A stretch of DNA of 64,000 nt from Odontocerum albicorne (Eukaryota > Arthropoda > Insecta > Trichoptera > Odontoceridae): contig OX463848.1 of assembly GCA_949825065.1 (NCBI GenBank), forward strand, positions 28,215,549-28,279,548, in the 5' to 3' direction. This document shows, piece by piece, positions 43,284 through 56,879 of the stretch (position 1 is its first letter; the number at the start of each line of letters is the position of its first letter). The notes under the pieces were generated by a model. That model worked only from the letters and a program-made list of their open reading frames with translations, ran no database searches and had not been told where the DNA came from. A program made the translations under genes and the position numbers.

Positions 43284-44198
43284 TGCGTATCCAGAAAGTA
43301 AGTGTACTGAGGCTCTCACGACCGGATGAATTTTATTTTCGACCTGACCCTTCCCCTCCGCAACGAGACGGTTCGAGGTCAGTAGGTTGAGAAGTGTCGA
43401 CGCGACAACAAGTTTCGTGAAAAATGTCAACCCAATCTCCCGCCAAGTGCGAAATACGCGGCGTCATCCGTTATCTCGTTTGGAAGGGAAAACCTCCGGT
43501 TGAAGTTTATAATGAGGTGAAAACTGCATATGGTGATAAAGCTATGAATCGTACGAGTGTGTACAAGTGGTGTCGCGAGTTTAAAAACGGTCACATCACA
43601 CCTCTTCACCCTCCGCCAAAAAGTTCGAAACCAAAACTTCAGCCAAGAAAATCATGGCATCCGTGTTTTGGGACTGTCAAGGCATAATTTTAATGGAATA
43701 TATTCCTCAAGGGGAGATCATCAACTCTGCAAGATACTGTGAGACCCTAAAAAAATTGCGGAGGGCGATTCAGAACAAGAGGCATGCTGACAAAGGGAGT
43801 CTGCCTGCTGCACGACAATGCCAGACCACACACGGCCAACGCCACGAAGGAACTGCTCGCCTCGTTTAAATGTCCTGAACCATCCCGCGCTTTCCCCTGA
43901 CCTAGCACCTTCAGATCATCTCTTTACCTCCCTGAAGCTGCACATGTGTGAAAAAAGGTTTTCGACCGACGAGGAGGTAAAGGAGGTGGAGAAGTGGAAG
44001 GAGGGGTTGGCGGGAAACTACTTCGAGGAAGGCATCAAAAAGTTGATACCCATGTTCACCACCTGCATTGAGAGGAATGGCGACTATGTCGAAAAATAGC
44101 TTACATATGTACTACGGTAACCACGTAATTTTTTTGTTTAAATAAAAAAAATTGTAACCTACAAAAATTCAGTACACTTAGTTTCTGGATATGCCTCG
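43284..44198 (+). mobile_element. internally deleted mariner inside the satellite
   Basis: Ends TGCGTATCCAGAAAGTAAGT and, inverted, CGAGGCATATCCAGAAACTA, with TA on both sides in satellite sequence. The N-terminal helix-turn-helix (from ATG 43424: VIRYLVWKGKPPVEVYNEVK) is joined to the C-terminal part (ASVFWDCQGIILMEYIPQGE; LLHDNARPHT-like and PDLAPSDH-like segments in shifted frames). The middle, including the first catalytic Asp region, is deleted. Confidence 0.88.
43424..44099 (+). pseudogene. mariner transposase, deleted and frameshifted
   Basis: Three pieces in different frames: the N-terminal DNA-binding part (43424-43600), the FWDCQG region (about 43600-43870) and the C-terminus ending GDYVEK (43818-44099). 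An internal deletion and frameshifts prevent a working enzyme. Confidence 0.85.
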
Positions 44199-47100
44199 TA
44201 TATTCGTAAACCTGGTCGTCAATGACAGTTTTCCGAGTGAACAGTGTGAAATTCCGTCCATTTCTAACAAATAGTCCTACATATATGGTACAAAGAAGGT
44301 TGATGTTTCATATAATAACTAACGCAAATGCACTTCTATCCCACTTTTCCCATGATTCATTGATATCCCTTACATTTTTGAAGGAATGTGACAGATTTGT
44401 TAATTAAAAGTAGTAAACTTTATTCAAACTGAAAAATATTGAGTTTAAAGACTGAAAAACCTCAAAATTAGAGGATTGGAACGAGAAATACCAAAACATG
44501 TAAGAACAAACAATGATTCTGTCGTGATTTTGTACTAATATTCATCAACTTGGGAAAAGTGTGAAATTTCCTTATATTACAATACTAACACATGTTTCCT
44601 TATATTACTAAGTATATATAGAAAGTTTTGACGTTTAACTTACGCAAATGCGTTTCTATCACACATTTGCCATGATTCATTGATATATGATATATTTTTG
44701 TAGGAAAGTGGCAGATTTGTTTATTAAAAGTAGTAAACTTTATTCAAACTGAAAAATATTGAGGTTAAAGACTGAAAATCTCAAAATAAGAGATTAGAGG
44801 CTTAGAACCAAAAACACCCAAACATGTAGAGAACAAACAATGATTCTGTCGTGATTTTGTAAATATATTCGTAAATTTGGTAGTCAATGACAGTTTTTTG
44901 AGTGAAAAGTGTGAAATTATGTCCATTTCTAACAAAAAGTCCTACATATATGGTACAAAGAAGGTTTTTATGTTTCATATAATAATGGACGAAAATGCGT
45001 TTCTATCACACGTTCGCCGTGATTCATTGACAACTCTTACATTTTTGTACGAAGGAGGCAGATTTGTTGGTAAAAGTAGTAAACTTCATTCAAACTGAAA
45101 AATATTGAGGTTAATGACTGAAAATCTCAAAATTAGAGGTTTGGAACGAAAAACACCAAAACATGTAGAACAAACAATGATTCTGTCGTGATTTTGTACT
45201 TATATTCGTAAACTTGGTCGTCAATGAAAGTTTTTCGAGTGAAAAGTGTGAAATTTCCGTAATTTACTAACAATTGTTCCTGCATACCTATATAGAAAGT
45301 TTTGACGTTTCATATAATTACTTACGCAAATGCGTTTTTATCACACATTTGCCATGATGCATTGATATATGATATATTTTTGTAGGAAAGTGGCAGATTT
45401 GATTATTAAAAGTAGTAAACTTTATTCAAACGTAAAAATATTGAGGTTAAAGATTGAAAATCTCAAAATTAGAGGTTTGGAACGAAAAACACAAAAACAT
45501 GTAAAACAAACAATGATTCTGTCGTGATTTTGTACTTATATTCGTAAACTTGGTCGTCAATGGGAGTTTTTCCAATGGAAAAAGTGAAATTTCCGTCATT
45601 TACTAACAATTATTCCTGCATACATATATAGAAAGTTTTGACGTTTCATATATTATAATTACTTACGCAAATGCGTTTCTATCACACATTTGCCATGATT
45701 TATTGGTATATGAAATATTTTAGTTGGAAAGTGGCAGATTTGATTATTAAAAGTAGTAAATTTTATTCAAACTGCAAAATATTGAGATTAAAGACTGAAA
45801 ATCTCAAAATTAGAGGTTTGGAACGAAAAACACCAAAACATGTAGAACAAACAATGATTTTGTCGTAATTTGTAAACTTGAAATTATGTCCATTTTCTAT
45901 CAAATAGTCCAAAGAACGTTTTGATGTTTCATATAATAACTGACGCAAATGCGTTTCTATCACACATTCGCCGTGATTCATTGACAACCCTTACATTTTT
46001 GTACGAAAGAGGCGGATTTGTTGGTTAAAGTAGTAAACTTCATTCAAACTGAAAAATATTGAGTTTAAAGACAGAAAGTATCAAAATTAGAGGTTTGGAA
46101 CGAAAAACACGAAAACAAAAAATGATTCTGTCGTGATTTCGTACATATATTCGTAAACTTGGTCGTCAATGACAGTTTTTCGGGTGAAAAGTGTGAAATG
46201 ATGTCCATTTTCTATCAAATAGTCCAAAGAAGGTTTTGATGTTTCATATAATAACTGACGCAAATGCGTTTCTATCACACATTCGCCGTGATTCATTGAC
46301 AACCCTAACATTTTTGTATGAAAGTGGCGGATTTGTTGGTTACAGTAGTAAACTTCATTCAAACTGAAAAATATTCAGTTTAAAGAAACAATGTATCAAA
46401 ATTAGAGGTTCGCAACGAAAAATTCCAAAACATGTAGAACTAACAATGATTCTGTCGTGATTTTGTACTTATATTCGTAAACTTGGTCGTCAATGTGAGT
46501 TTTTTGAGTGATAAGTGTGAAATTTCCGTCTATTAATAACAAATGTTTCTACATATATATGTAGAAAGTTTTGACGTTACATATAATAACTTACGCAAAT
46601 GCGTTTCTATCATACATATGCCATGATTCATTGATATATTATATATTTTTGTAGGAAAGCGGCAGATTTGTTTATTAAAAGTTGTAAACTTTATTCAAAC
46701 TGAAAAATATTTAGGTTAAAGACTGAACATCTCAATATCATATATTTTTGTAGGAAAGTGGCAGATTTGATTATTAAAAGTAGTAAACTTTATTCAAACG
46801 TAAAAATATTGAGGTTAAAGATTGAAAATCTCAAAATTAGAGGTTTGGAACGAAAAACACCAAAACATGTAGAACAAACAATGATTCTGTCGTGATTTTG
46901 TACTTATATTCGTAAACTTGGTCGTCAATGGGAGTTTTTCCAATGGAAAAAGTGAAATTTCCGTCATTTACTAACAATTAATTGTTCCTGCATACATATA
47001 TAGAAAGTTTTGACGTTACATATAATAACTTACGCAAATGCGTTTCTATCATACATATGCCATGATTCATTGATATATTATATATTTTTGTAGGAAAGCG

Positions 47101-49744
47101 GCAGATTTGTTTATTAAAAGTTGTAAACTTTATTCAAACTGAAAATTTTTGAGGTTAAAGACTGAACATCTCAAAATTAGAGGTTTGGAACGAAAAATAC
47201 CAAATTATGTAGAACAAACAATGTTTGTGTCCTGATTTTGTACATATATTAGTAAACTTGGTCGTCAACGACAGTTATTCGAGTGAAAAGTGTGAAATGA
47301 TGTCCATTTTCTATCAAATAGTCCAAAGAAGGTTTTGATGTTTCATATAATAACTGACGCAAATGCGTTTCTATCACACATTCGCCGTGATTCATTGACA
47401 ACCCTAACATTTTTGTATGAAAGTGGCGGATTTGTTGGTTACAGTAGTAAACTTCATTCAAACTGAAAAATATTCAGTTAAAAGAAACAATGTATCAAAA
47501 TTAGAGGTTCGCAACGAAAAATTCCAAAACATGTAGAACTAACAATGATTCTGTCGTGATTTTGTACTTATATTCGTAAACTTGGTCGTCAATGGGAATT
47601 TTTCGAGTGAAAAGTGTGAAATTTCCGTCTATTAAAAACAAATGTTTCAACATATATATAGAAAGTTTTGACGAAACATATAATACCTTACGCAAATGCG
47701 TTTCTATCATACATATGCCATGATTCATTGATATATGATATATTTTTTAAGGAAAGCGATAGATTTGTTTATTAAAAGTTGTAAACTTTATTCAATCTGA
47801 AAAATATTGAGGTAAAAGACTGAAAATCTCAAAATTTAAGGTTTGGAACGATAAAACCAAAACATGTAGAACAAACAATGATTCTGTCGTAATTGGGTAC
47901 ATATATTCGTAAACTTGATCATCTATGAAAGTTTTTTGAGTGAAAAGTGTGAAATTTCGTCCATTTCTAACAAAAAGTCCTGCATATATGGTAAAACGAA
48001 GATTGATGTTTCATATAATAAATGACGCATATGCGTTTCTATCCCACATTTCCCATGATTCATTGATATATTTTTACATTTTTGTAGGAAAGTGGCCGAT
48101 TTGTTTATTAAATGTAGTAAACTTCATTTAAATTGTAAAATATTTAGGTTAAACACTGAAATATCTCAAAATTAGAGGTTTGGAACGAAAAACACGAAAA
48201 CATGTAGAACCAACAATGATTCTGTTGTGATTTCGTACATATATTCGTAAACTTGGTGGTCAATGACAGTTTTTCGGGTGAAAAGTGTGAAATTATATCC
48301 ATTTCTAAGAATTAGCCCTACATATTATATTATATATGGTACAAAGAAGGTTTTGATGTTTCATATAATAAGTGACGAAAATGCGTTTCTTTCACACATT
48401 CGCCGTTATTCATTGACAACCCTTACATTTTTGTACGAAAGCGGCAGATTTGTTTGTTAAAGTAGTAAACTTCATTCAATCTGAAAAATATTGAGTTTTA
48501 AGACTGAAATATCTCAAAATTAGAGGTTTGGAACGAAAAACGCCAAAACATGTAGAACAAACAATGATTCTGTCGTGATTTCGTACATATATTCGTTAAC
48601 TTGGTCGTCAATGACAGTTTTTCGGGTGAAAAGTGTGAAATTATGTCCATTTCTAACAAAAAGTCCTATATATATGATACAAAGAAGGCTCTGATGTTTC
48701 ATATAATAACTGACGCAAATGCGTTTCTATCACTCCTTCGCCGTGATTTATTGACAACACTTCTTTTTTGGACGAAAGAGGCCAATTTGTTGGTTAAAGT
48801 AGTAAACTTCATTCAAACTGAAAAATATTGAGGTTAAAGACTGAAAATCCCAAAATTAGAGCTTTGGAACGAAAAATACCAAATTATATAGAGCAAACAA
48901 TGATTGTGTCGTGATTAAGTGTTATACTTACATTTTTGTACGAAAAAGGAAAATTTGTTAGTAAAATAATGAACTTCATTCAAACTGATAAATATTGAGG
49001 TTAAACACTGAAATATCTCAAAATTTGGGGGTTGGAACCAAAAACACGCAAACATGCAGAACAAACAATGATTCTGTCGTGATTTCGTACATATATCCGT
49101 AAACTTGGTCGTCAATGACAGTTTTTCGGGTGAAATGTGTGAAATTATGTCCATTTCTAACAAATAGCCCTACATACTATATATGGTACAAAGGAGGTTT
49201 TGATGTTTCATATAATAAGTGACGAAAATGCGTTTCTATCACACATTCACCGTGATTAATTGACAACCCTTACATTTTGGTACGAAAGAGACAGACTTGT
49301 TTGTTAAAGTAGTAAACTTCATTCAAACTGAAAAATATTGAGGTTAAAGACTGAAAATCTCAAAATTAGAGCTTTGGAACGAAAAATACCAAATTATGTA
49401 GAACAAACAATGATTGTGTCGTGATTAAGTGTTATACTTACATTTTTGTACGAAAAAGGAAAATTTGTTAGTAAAATAATAAACTTCATTCAAACTGATA
49501 AATATTGAGGTTAAACACTGAAATATCTCAAAATTTGGGGTTTGGAACCAAAAACACGCAAACATGCAGAACAAACAATGATTCTGTCGTGATTTCGTAC
49601 AAATATTCGTAAATTTGGTCGTCAATGACAGTTTTTCGGGGGAAAAGTGTGAAATTATGTCTATTTCTAACAAAAAGTCCTACATAATATATGATATATA
49701 TGATACAAAGAAGGCTCTGATGTTTCATATAATAACTGACGCAA

Positions 49745-49930
49745 ATGCGTTTCTATCACTCCCATGCTTTCTATCACTCCCATGTTTCTATCACTCCAAT
49801 GCGTTTCTATCACTCAAATGCGTTTCTATCACTCCCATATGCAAAAACTGTTAAATGGGGTTTCGAAACCCATAGATATCAGAAATAATAGCGACATAAA
49901 CACTGTATGTTTTCCTAATATAAAAAAAAA
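49745..49930. repeat. local expansion and foreign insert within a satellite monomer
   Basis: ATGCGTTTCTATCACTC is repeated about five times with small changes at 49745-49840. It is followed by about 90 bp unlike any monomer (GGGTTTCGAAACCC, a perfect palindrome, lies in it). The normal monomer then resumes. Confidence 0.75.
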
Positions 49931-50512
49931 TGCCGTGATTTATTGACAACACTTACATTTTTGTACGAAAGAGGCAAATTTATTGGTTAAAGTAATAAAC
50001 TTCATTAAAACTAAAAATATTGAGGTTAAAGACTGAAAATCTCAAAATTAGAGGTTTGGAACGAACAATATCAAAACATGTGGAACAAACAATGATTGCG
50101 TCGTGATTTTGTAGATATATTTGTAAACTTGGTCGTCAATGACAGTTTTTCGAGTGAAAAGTGTAAAATGATGTCCATTTTCTATCAAATAGTCCAAAGA
50201 AGGTTTTGATGTTTCATATAATAACTGACGCAAATGCGTTTCTTTCACACATTCGCCGTGATTCATTGACAACCCTTACATTTTTGTACGAAAGAGGCGG
50301 ATTTGTTGGTTAAAGTAGTAAACTTCATTCAAAGTGAAAAATATTGAGTTTAAAGACGGAAAGTATCAAAATTTGGAACGAAAACTATCAAAACATGTAG
50401 AACAAACGATTCTGTCGTGATTTTGTACTAGTAATCGTAAACTTTGTCGTCAATGGGAGTTTTTCGAGTGATAAGTGTGAAATTTCCGTCTATTAATAAC
50501 AAATGTTTCTAA

Positions 50513-51163
50513 TATTTATTTATTTATTATTACACATGACAAGAAATATACACAATTTGAGAAAAACAACAGATAATTTGATTTGGACATATAATTTTAA
50601 TGGATCTGGGTTTGTTGCCTTTCATTTGTCATATCCCCAGTAAACTAGGCTTTTGCCTGTATCTCACTGAGGATATTTAGCATGAGAAAAATAATTCGAT
50701 ACTTCTTTCCGATTTTTGATTACACAAAAACAAAACCCCGTTGCACGCTCTCATCAACCTGACAGTGACACTCAACTACAACTGGAAACATCTTGCGAAA
50801 TTCAACTGCTCACACATCATCACTCCAGAAATACCAAAAGTATTCATCCCACACTATACCGCACACAATCATAAGAATAAAAATCAAAATTAAAACAAAA
50901 AAATAAAAAATACACTGAAACACAAATACCAAAACCACCAAAATTAAAACAACAAGAAGAAACCCACACTCACGAGCTTACACAAATCCCTTCTACTCGT
51001 CATTCATCCTGAAAGCCCAAGTACTCAAAATCCTGTCGCAATAACAACTACGCTCCGATCGACTGTCTAAATGGTTTTCCTACCTTTACCTTTATTGAAG
51101 TCGGCACGCCATTGTATGTAATGGGAGCCTAATAAGCATATTGTCTTTGGGCAAAAGAGGATA
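50513..51163 (-). mobile_element. unclassified insertion in the satellite, possibly a retroposon
   Basis: The satellite breaks at ...AATGTTTCT and resumes at ATATATATAGAAAGTTTTGA. The 650-bp insert begins with (TTTA)n on the plus strand, as the 3' end of a minus-strand retroposon would. It contains no recognisable reading frame. Confidence 0.5.
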
Positions 51164-54100
51164 TATATATAGAAAGTTTTGACGTTTCATATAATAACTT
51201 ACGCAAATGCGTTTCTATCATACATATGCCATGAGTCATTGATATATTATATATTTTTGTAGAAAGGCGGCAGATTTGTTTATTAAAAGTTGTAATCTTT
51301 ATTCAAACCGAAAAATATTGTGGTTAAAGACTGAAAATCTCAAAATCTGAGGTTTGGAACGAAAAATACTGAAACATGTAAAACAAACAATGATTCTGTC
51401 GCAATTTTGTACATATATTCGTAAACTTGATCATCTATGAGAGTTTTTCGAGTGAAAAGTGTGAAATTTCGTCCATTTCTAACAAATAGCCCTACATATA
51501 TGGTACAAAGAAGGTTTTGATGTTTCATATAATAAGTGATGAAAATGCGTTTCTATCACACACATTCGCAGTGATTCATTGACAACCCTTACATTTTGGT
51601 ACGAAAGAGGCAGATTTGTTTGTTAAAGTAATAAACTTCATTCAATCTGAAAAATATTGAGTTTTAAGACAGAAATATCTCAAAATTAGAGGTTTGGAAC
51701 GAAAAACGCCTAAACATGTAGAACAAACAGTGATTCTGTCGTGATTTCGTACATATATTCGTAAACTTGGTCGTCAATGACAGTTTTTCGGGTGAAAAGT
51801 GTGAAATTATGTCCATTTCTAACAAAAAGCCCTACATATATGATACAAAGAAGGCTCTGATGTTTCATATAATAACTGAAGCAAACGCGTTTCTGTCACT
51901 CCTTCGCCGTGATTTATTGACAACACTTACATTTTTGTACGAAAAAGGCAAATTTGTTGGTTAAAGTATAAAACTTCATTCAAATTGAAAAATATTGAGG
52001 TTAAAGACTGAAAATCTCAAAATTTGAGGTTTGGAACGAAAAATACCAAAACATGTGGAACAAACAATGATTCTGTCGTGATTTTGTACTTATATTCGTA
52101 AACTTGGTCGTCAATGGGAGGTTTTCGAGTGAAAAGTGTGAAATTTCCGTCTATTAATAAACAAATGTTTCGACATATATATAAAGAAAGTTTTGACGTT
52201 TCATATAATAACTTACGCAAATGCGTTTCTATCATACATATGCCATGACTCATTGATATATTATATATTTTTGTAGGAAAGCGGCAGATTTGTTTATTAA
52301 ACTTTATTTAAACTGAAAAATATTTAAACTTTATTTAAACTGAAAAATATTTAGGTTAAAGACTGAAAATCTCAAAATTTGAGGTTTGGAACGAAAAAAA
52401 CCAAAACATGTAGAACAAACAATGATTCTGTCGTGATTTTGTACATATATTCGTAAACTTGATCATTTATGAAAGTTTTTCGAGTGAAAAGTGTGAAATT
52501 TCGTCCATTTCTAACAAAAAGTCCTACATATATGGTACAAAGAAGATTGATGTTTCATATAATAAATGACGCATATGCGTTTCTATCCCACATTTCCCAT
52601 GATTCATTGATATATTTAACATTTTTGTAGAAAAGTGGCCGATTTGTTTATAAAATGAAGTAAACGTAATTTAAATTGTGAAATATTGAGTTTAAACACT
52701 GTATAATATCTCAAAAGTAGAAGTTTGGAACGAAAAACACGAAAACATGTAGAACCAACAATGATTCTGTCGTGATTTAGTACACATACATTCGTAAACT
52801 TGGTCGTCAATGACAGTTTTTCAGGTGAAAAGTGTGAAATTATGTCCATTTCTAACAAATAGCCCTACATACTATATATGGTACAAAGAAGGTTTTGATG
52901 TTTCATATAATAAGTGACGAAAATGCGTTTCTATCACACATTCGCCGTGATTAATTGACAACCTTTACATTTTGGTACGAAAGAGGCAGATTTGTTTGTT
53001 AAAGTAATAAACTTCATTTAATCTGAAAAATATTGAGTTTTAAGACAGAAATATCTCAAAATTAGAGATTTGGAACGAAAAACGCCTAAACATGTAGAAC
53101 AAACAGTGATTCTGTCGTGATTTCGTACATATATTCGTAAACTTGGTCGTCAATGACAGTTTTTCGGGTGAAAAGTGTGAAATTATGTCCATTTCTAGCA
53201 AAAAGTCCTACATATATAGTACAAAGAAGGCTCTGATGTTTCATATAATAACTGACGCAAATGCGTTTCTATCACTCCTTCGCCGTGATTTATTGACAAT
53301 ACTTACATTTTTGTACGAAAGAGGCAAATTTCTTGGTTTAAGTAATAAACTTCATTCAAACTGAAAAACATTGAGGTTAAAGACTGAATATCTTAAAATT
53401 AGAGGTTTGGAACGAAAAATACAAAAAATGATGTAGAACAAACAATGATTGTGTCGTGATTTTGTATATATATTTGTAAACTTGGTCGTCAATGACAGTT
53501 TTTCGAGTGAAAAGTGTGAAATTATATCCATTTTCTATCAAATAGTCAAAAGAAGGTTTGATGTTTCATATAATAACTGACGCAAATGCGTTTCTATTAC
53601 TCCTTCGCCGTGATTTATTGACAACACTTACTTTTTTGTACGAAAGAGGCCAATTTATTGGTTAATGTAATAAACTTCATTCAAACTGAAAAATATTGAG
53701 GTTAAAAACTGAAAATCTCAAAATTAGAGGTTTTTTGACGAAAAATACCAAAACATGTAGAACAAACAATGATTGTGTCGTGATTTTGTACATATATTCG
53801 TAAACTTGGTTGTCAATGACAGTTTTTCGGGTGAAAAGTGTGAAATTATGTCCATTTCTAACAAATAGCCCTACTTATATGGTACAAAGAAGGTTTTGAT
53901 GTTTCATATAATAAGTGACGAAAATGCGTTTGTATCACACATTCGCCGTGATTTATTAACAGCCCTTACATTTTTGTACGAAAGAGGCAAATTTGTTGGT
54001 TAAAGAGTAAAAAACTTCATTCAAACTGAAAAATATTGAGGTTAAAGACTAAAAATCTCAAAGTTTGGAACGAAAAATATGTATAAAATGGAGGTTTGGA

Positions 54101-54249
54101 ACGAAAAATACAAAAAAACATGAAGAACAAACAATGATTGTGGCGTGATTTTGTAGATATATTTGTAAACTTGGTCGTCAATGACAGTTTTTCGAGTGAA
54201 AAGTGTGAAATTATGTCCATTTTCTATCAAATAGTCCAAAGAAGTTTGT

Positions 54250-55170
54250 AACCTCCAAGGTTACAATTTTTTTTATTTAAACAAAAAAATTACGTGGTTA
54301 CCGTAGTACATATGTAAGCTATTTTTCGACATAGTCGCCATTCCTCTCAATGGAGGTGGTGAAGCGGGGTATCAACTTTTTGATGCCTTCCTCGAAGTAG
54401 TTTCTCGCCAACCCCTCCGTCCACTTCTCCACCTCCTCCTTTTTACCTCCTCGTCGGTTGAAAACCTTTTTCCACCCATGTGTAGCTTCAGGGAGGTAAA
54501 GAGATAGTTATCTTAAGGTGCCAGGTCAGGGGAATGCGCGGGATGGTTCAGGACATCCCATTTAAACGAGGCGAGCAGTTCCTTTGTGGCGGTGGCCGTG
54601 TGTGGTCTGGCATTGTCGTGCAGTAGGCAGACTCCCTTTGTCATCATGCCTCTCCTCTTGTTATGAGTTTCGCCCTCCGCTATTTTTTTAGGGTCTCACA
54701 GTATCTTGCAGAGTTGATGATCTCCCCTTGAGGCACATATTCAATTAAAATTATGCCTTGACAGTCCCAAAACACGGATGCCATGATTTTCTTGGCTGAA
54801 ATTGTGGTTTTGAACTTTTTGGCGGAGGGTGAAGAGGTGTGACGCCACTGTTGAGACTGCCTTTTGGTTTCAGGCGTGTAGTGTGCAACCCAAGTTTCAT
54901 CTCCAGTAACGATGGAGCGGAGAAATTCATCTCCATGGAGTTTGCAGCGCCTCAAAAACTCTTGCCCGGCATTATTTATTTCGCACTTGGCGGGAGATTG
55001 GATTGACATTTTTCACGAAACGTGTTGTCGCGGCGACACTTCTCAACATACTGACCTCAAACCGGTCTCGTTGCGGAGGGGAAGGGTCTGGCTACACGGA
55101 AGTGTAGCCAACATGTCGAAAATAAAATCCATCCGGTCGTGAGAGCCTCAGTACACTTACTTTCTGGATA
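54250..55170 (-). mobile_element. second deleted mariner at the right edge of the satellite
   Basis: Same family as 43284-44198, opposite orientation, with a different internal deletion. The right end has TCAGTACACTTACTTTCTGG, while the left terminal repeat is lost. The minus strand goes from MSIQSPAKCEI straight to NNAGQEFLRR, so the DNA-binding domain is missing. IVTGDETWV, ASVFWDCQG and the C-terminus are kept with stops. Confidence 0.85.
54300..55009 (-). pseudogene. mariner transposase fragment without DNA-binding domain
   Basis: The readable part covers IVTGDETWVAHYTPETK (first catalytic Asp region), then FWDCQGIILIEYVPQGE, and ends GDYVEK after frameshifts and a premature stop (after RYCETLKK). 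It is complementary to what is missing in the copy at 43284. Confidence 0.85.
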
Positions 55171-55180
55171 CCTTTCTGGA

Positions 55181-55648
55181 TGGTATATGGAATATATGAT
55201 AATATTTTAATAAACATATATGGAATAAATGATAATATTTTAATTAACATATATGGAATGTATGATAATATTTTAATAATCATATATGTAATATATTATT
55301 ATATTTTAATAAACATATATGTAATATAAGATAATATTTTAATAAACATATATGGAATATATGATAATATTTTAATAAACATATATGGAATATATGATAA
55401 TATTTTAATAAACATATATGGGGAATATATGATAATATTTTAATAAACATATATGGAATATATGATAATATTTTAATAAACATATATGGAATATATGATT
55501 ATATTTTAATAAACATATATGGAATATATGATAATATTTTAATAAACATATATGGAATATATGATTATATTTTAATAAACATATATGGAATATATGATAA
55601 TATTTTAATCAACATATACGGAATAAATCATAATATTTTATAAACAAT
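55181..55648. repeat. 33-bp AT-rich minisatellite, about 14 copies
   Basis: The unit ATATATGGAATATATGATAA plus TATTTTAATAAAC has very few substitutions. It begins immediately after the mariner end. The reading frame through it is a by-product. Confidence 0.93.
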
Positions 55649-56823
55649 ATACTCGTATAATTAATTATTTCAACACTATTTTAATTAATTAACATTGTTT
55701 TTGAAGTCACCTTTTGGCACAGTTGTTAAAGTAATTAGATTATCTCAAGGATTTTATTACAGATAGAAAATACTTTATCATCAATTTTCACTTTACAGTC
55801 TTGATCTCAGAAGTGTCAAAGTATAATAGTTTCAAAACTTATGTAATACTTTTTGTAATTTTCAAAATGTTTAGATTCAATGCTTACAGTGTTCGCTTTT
55901 AATATGAACATAATATCTTGTTATATATTAAAACTCATCTTGTTATAAACGTAGAGTAAAAATGCACACATATAAAATTTATATAATTCTAATTTACTTC
56001 ATGAGTTTTATTTTGATCAACTCCCTTCAATATGAAGATATAAATATTTGTAATTTAGGTGTAAAATTAAAAAAAAATAAAAAACCTAACATTTTACAAA
56101 AAAAAAAAACAAAGGTATCAAATGTTTTCAGGGTTTAATTTTCTGCTTGAAAATTATACCGACTTTGAGTGAAGGTAATTAATTGTGTTGACTACATCTC
56201 AATGGTATAATAAAAATATAGAATTTTTAAAACTTTATAATGAATATATGATAAAGCAAACTAAAATATTTTGATATTTTACAAATATAGCACCACGCCT
56301 GTTTGGGTAGAAAGAGAGGACAGCTCCTGTTTCTTTAACTCCTTACTATTCCTTCTTTCAAAATATCATTCGCTTGACCCAGCAATACTTTACTCGGTCA
56401 TCGTCTACGAGTACCACACCTCCTACTTATATTTATTTAAACTTTATTTAAACTGCATTATAAATCTGTTGAATCAGTCTTTCGTTCAACATCTTCAAAT
56501 TATCTGAATGTGCTGTTTTTCACCTTAATTAACACATCAGTTTCAAGCTCATATTCATAATTAATAATTACATTTCTTATTCTGTTATATCACATATTCT
56601 TTACAGTGGACGCATTTCCACTACATTTACTTGCCTCTTCTTGTTCATTTTCCACGTTCACGTAACATATCAGTTTATAGCTCATACTAGTATTTATCCT
56701 CAATGTTTACATTTATTATTCCCTCATACATCGTAATAATGTTTCATCCAGTCAGCAATTAAAATATATGCTTACTAAAATTATCTATTTATTTTTAGGA
56801 AATATCTCCAAGAACGAAGCTTG
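55649..56823. other. AT-rich DNA with an old repeat at 56450-56760
   Basis: The 56450-56760 part matches 30330-30600 in scattered blocks. No gene was recognised. Confidence 0.4.
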
Positions 56824-56879
56824 TTATCGGATAAGCTTCCGTATTTCTAAAAAAAGTACAGTTGAAGCATAACGAATGC

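Larger units (their letters stand above)
42541..54248. repeat. satellite array, about 335-bp monomer, higher-order organised
   Basis: CGTAAACTTGGTCGTCAATG recurs at about 325-348 bp (for example 45207, 45543, 46476, 46911, 47250, 47575, 47908, 48246, 48594). Each unit has TGATTCTGTCGTGATTT, GTGAAAAGTGTGAAATT, ATGTTTCATATAATAA, ATGCGTTTCTATCACAC and AAATCTCAAAATTAGAGGTT. At least four monomer classes differ in blocks. The first 0.6 kb is in reverse orientation. The array is interrupted by a mariner (43284-44198) and another insertion (50513-51163). Open frames of 60-90 codons on both strands are shadows of the repeat. Confidence 0.93.

Noticed and set aside
44222..54239. many similar 60-90-codon frames in the satellite
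   Set aside because: They recur because the monomer recurs, occur on both strands and are broken in most copies.
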